DNA of 15,494 nt from Alistipes sp. (GTDB lineage: Bacteria > Bacteroidota > Bacteroidia > Bacteroidales > Rikenellaceae): the NCBI GenBank assembly GCA_022511355.1, contig JAFLRS010000030.1:1-15494 (forward strand), in the 5' to 3' direction. Numbering within the stretch: the stretch's first letter is position 1; each line of letters starts with the position of its first letter. Below are positions 14,947 through 15,494 of the stretch, piece after piece. Under the pieces are notes generated by a model. That model was not told where the DNA came from. It saw only the letters and a list, made by a program, of their open reading frames with translations, and did not search any database. The translations under genes and the position numbers were made by a program.

Positions 14947-15494
14947 CTATCCTATACTGCCCTCCAAACTTATCGACAGCAGCTTCTGCGCCTCTGCCGC
15001 AAATTCCATCGGCAACTTGTTCAATACCTCGCGCGCATATCCGTTCACAATCAATCCTACGGCATCCTCCACCGACAACCCTCGCTGATTGCAATAAAAC
15101 AACTGCTCCTCCGAAATCTTCGACGTGGTTGCCTCATGCTCCAAAACCGCCGTAGCATTGCGGCTGTCAATCTCGGGAAAAGTATGGGCTCCGCATCTGT
15201 CGCCTATCAACAGCGAATCGCACTGCGAATAGTTGCGCGCATTCTCGGCCGTCTTGCCCACCTTAACCAATCCGCGGTAGGAGTTCTCGCTGCAACCCGC
15301 CGAAATGCCCTTCGACACTATACGGCTGCGGGTATTACGGCCTATGTGTATCATCTTGGTGCCCGTATCGGCCTGCTGGCGGTTGTTGGTCATCGCCACC
15401 GAATAAAATTCACCCGACGAATTGTCGCCCAACAGCACACAGCTCGGATACTTCCACGTAATGGCCGAACCGGTCTCGACCTGCGTCCACGACA
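14947..15494 (-). CDS. sufB: SufB, Fe-S cluster scaffold subunit, partial (N-terminus beyond right edge)
   Basis: Main scaffold protein of SUF Fe-S cluster assembly. Only the last 181 residues are visible; the frame is open to the window edge, and the full protein is usually about 470-495 residues. Diagnostic motifs are SAITWKYPSC, GEFYSVAMTNNRQQADTGTKM, IVSKGISAG, DRCGAHTFPEI, LEHEATTSKISEEQL and PMEFAAEAQKLLSISLEGS. The Cys in DRCGAHTF and the Glu 29 residues later match the spacing of C405 and E434, implicated in sulfur acceptance and cluster formation in E. coli SufB. It is the most upstream visible gene of the suf run; the operon promoter lies outside the window. Confidence 0.97.
   Translation of the reverse strand, partial: SWTQVETGSAITWKYPSCVLLGDNSSGEFYSVAMTNNRQQADTGTKMIHIGRNTRSRIVSKGISAGCSENSYRGLVKVGKTAENARNYSQCDSLLIGDRCGAHTFPEIDSRNATAVLEHEATTSKISEEQLFYCNQRGLSVEDAVGLIVNGYAREVLNKLPMEFAAEAQKLLSISLEGSIG

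Noticed and set aside
1..15494. Search for CRISPR arrays, transposons, phage genes, toxin-antitoxin pairs and defence systems
   Set aside because: No repeat-spacer pattern, transposase, integrase, terminal repeats or defence-type domains were seen; gene content and codon use look uniformly chromosomal.

Overview
The window looks like chromosomal DNA from a Bacteroidales bacterium, most likely a GC-rich Rikenellaceae such as Alistipes. This rests on content and style: TAnnTTTG promoter boxes in front of several genes, few strong Shine-Dalgarno sites, tandem DUF5689-type lipoproteins, a BT_3928-like DoxX/MauE membrane protein in a suf cluster, and strong use of TCG, CTC/CTG and GAC codons. The genus is an inference. 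No tRNA, rRNA, CRISPR array, insertion sequence, phage gene or attachment site was seen, and no gap without a gene exceeds 300 bases.

Left part (1-2.65 kb, minus strand): the 5' three quarters of nadB (L-aspartate oxidase, first step of de novo NAD synthesis) runs off the left edge. Upstream of it lies a two-gene operon in which a di-iron hemerythrin/RIC-like protein is translationally coupled (ATGA overlap) to a LuxR-type regulator with a degenerate receiver domain. The operon's terminator sits directly against the nadB promoter box.

Centre-left (2.75-5.6 kb, plus strand): a well-formed Bacteroidetes promoter drives serB (two N-terminal ACT domains plus HAD phosphoserine phosphatase) and two tandem homologous DUF5689-type lipoproteins, the second starting at a GTG inside the first. 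A 255-bp gap follows, then a metal-uptake pair (5.86-7.48 kb): a ZnuA-like lipoprotein and a ZnuC-like ATPase. No permease gene follows; a bidirectional terminator closes the pair.

Right half (7.56-15.49 kb, minus strand): a tightly packed run read right to left as sufB (partial)-sufC-sufD-sufS-tmk-DoxX/thioredoxin-like protein-AsmA-like protein. The first four are the SUF iron-sulfur cluster machinery, with an unusually short SufD. Gaps are -4 to about 34 bp, so all seven may be one transcript.

Most genes are recognisable housekeeping genes. The least explained parts are the hemerythrin/pseudo-receiver pair, the permease-less ZnuA-ZnuC pair with an altered metal site, the lipoprotein doublet behind serB, and the envelope/redox genes on the end of the suf operon. 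Iron and oxygen chemistry (hemerythrin, NadB, SUF) recurs across the window, but a functional link between the blocks is only inference.
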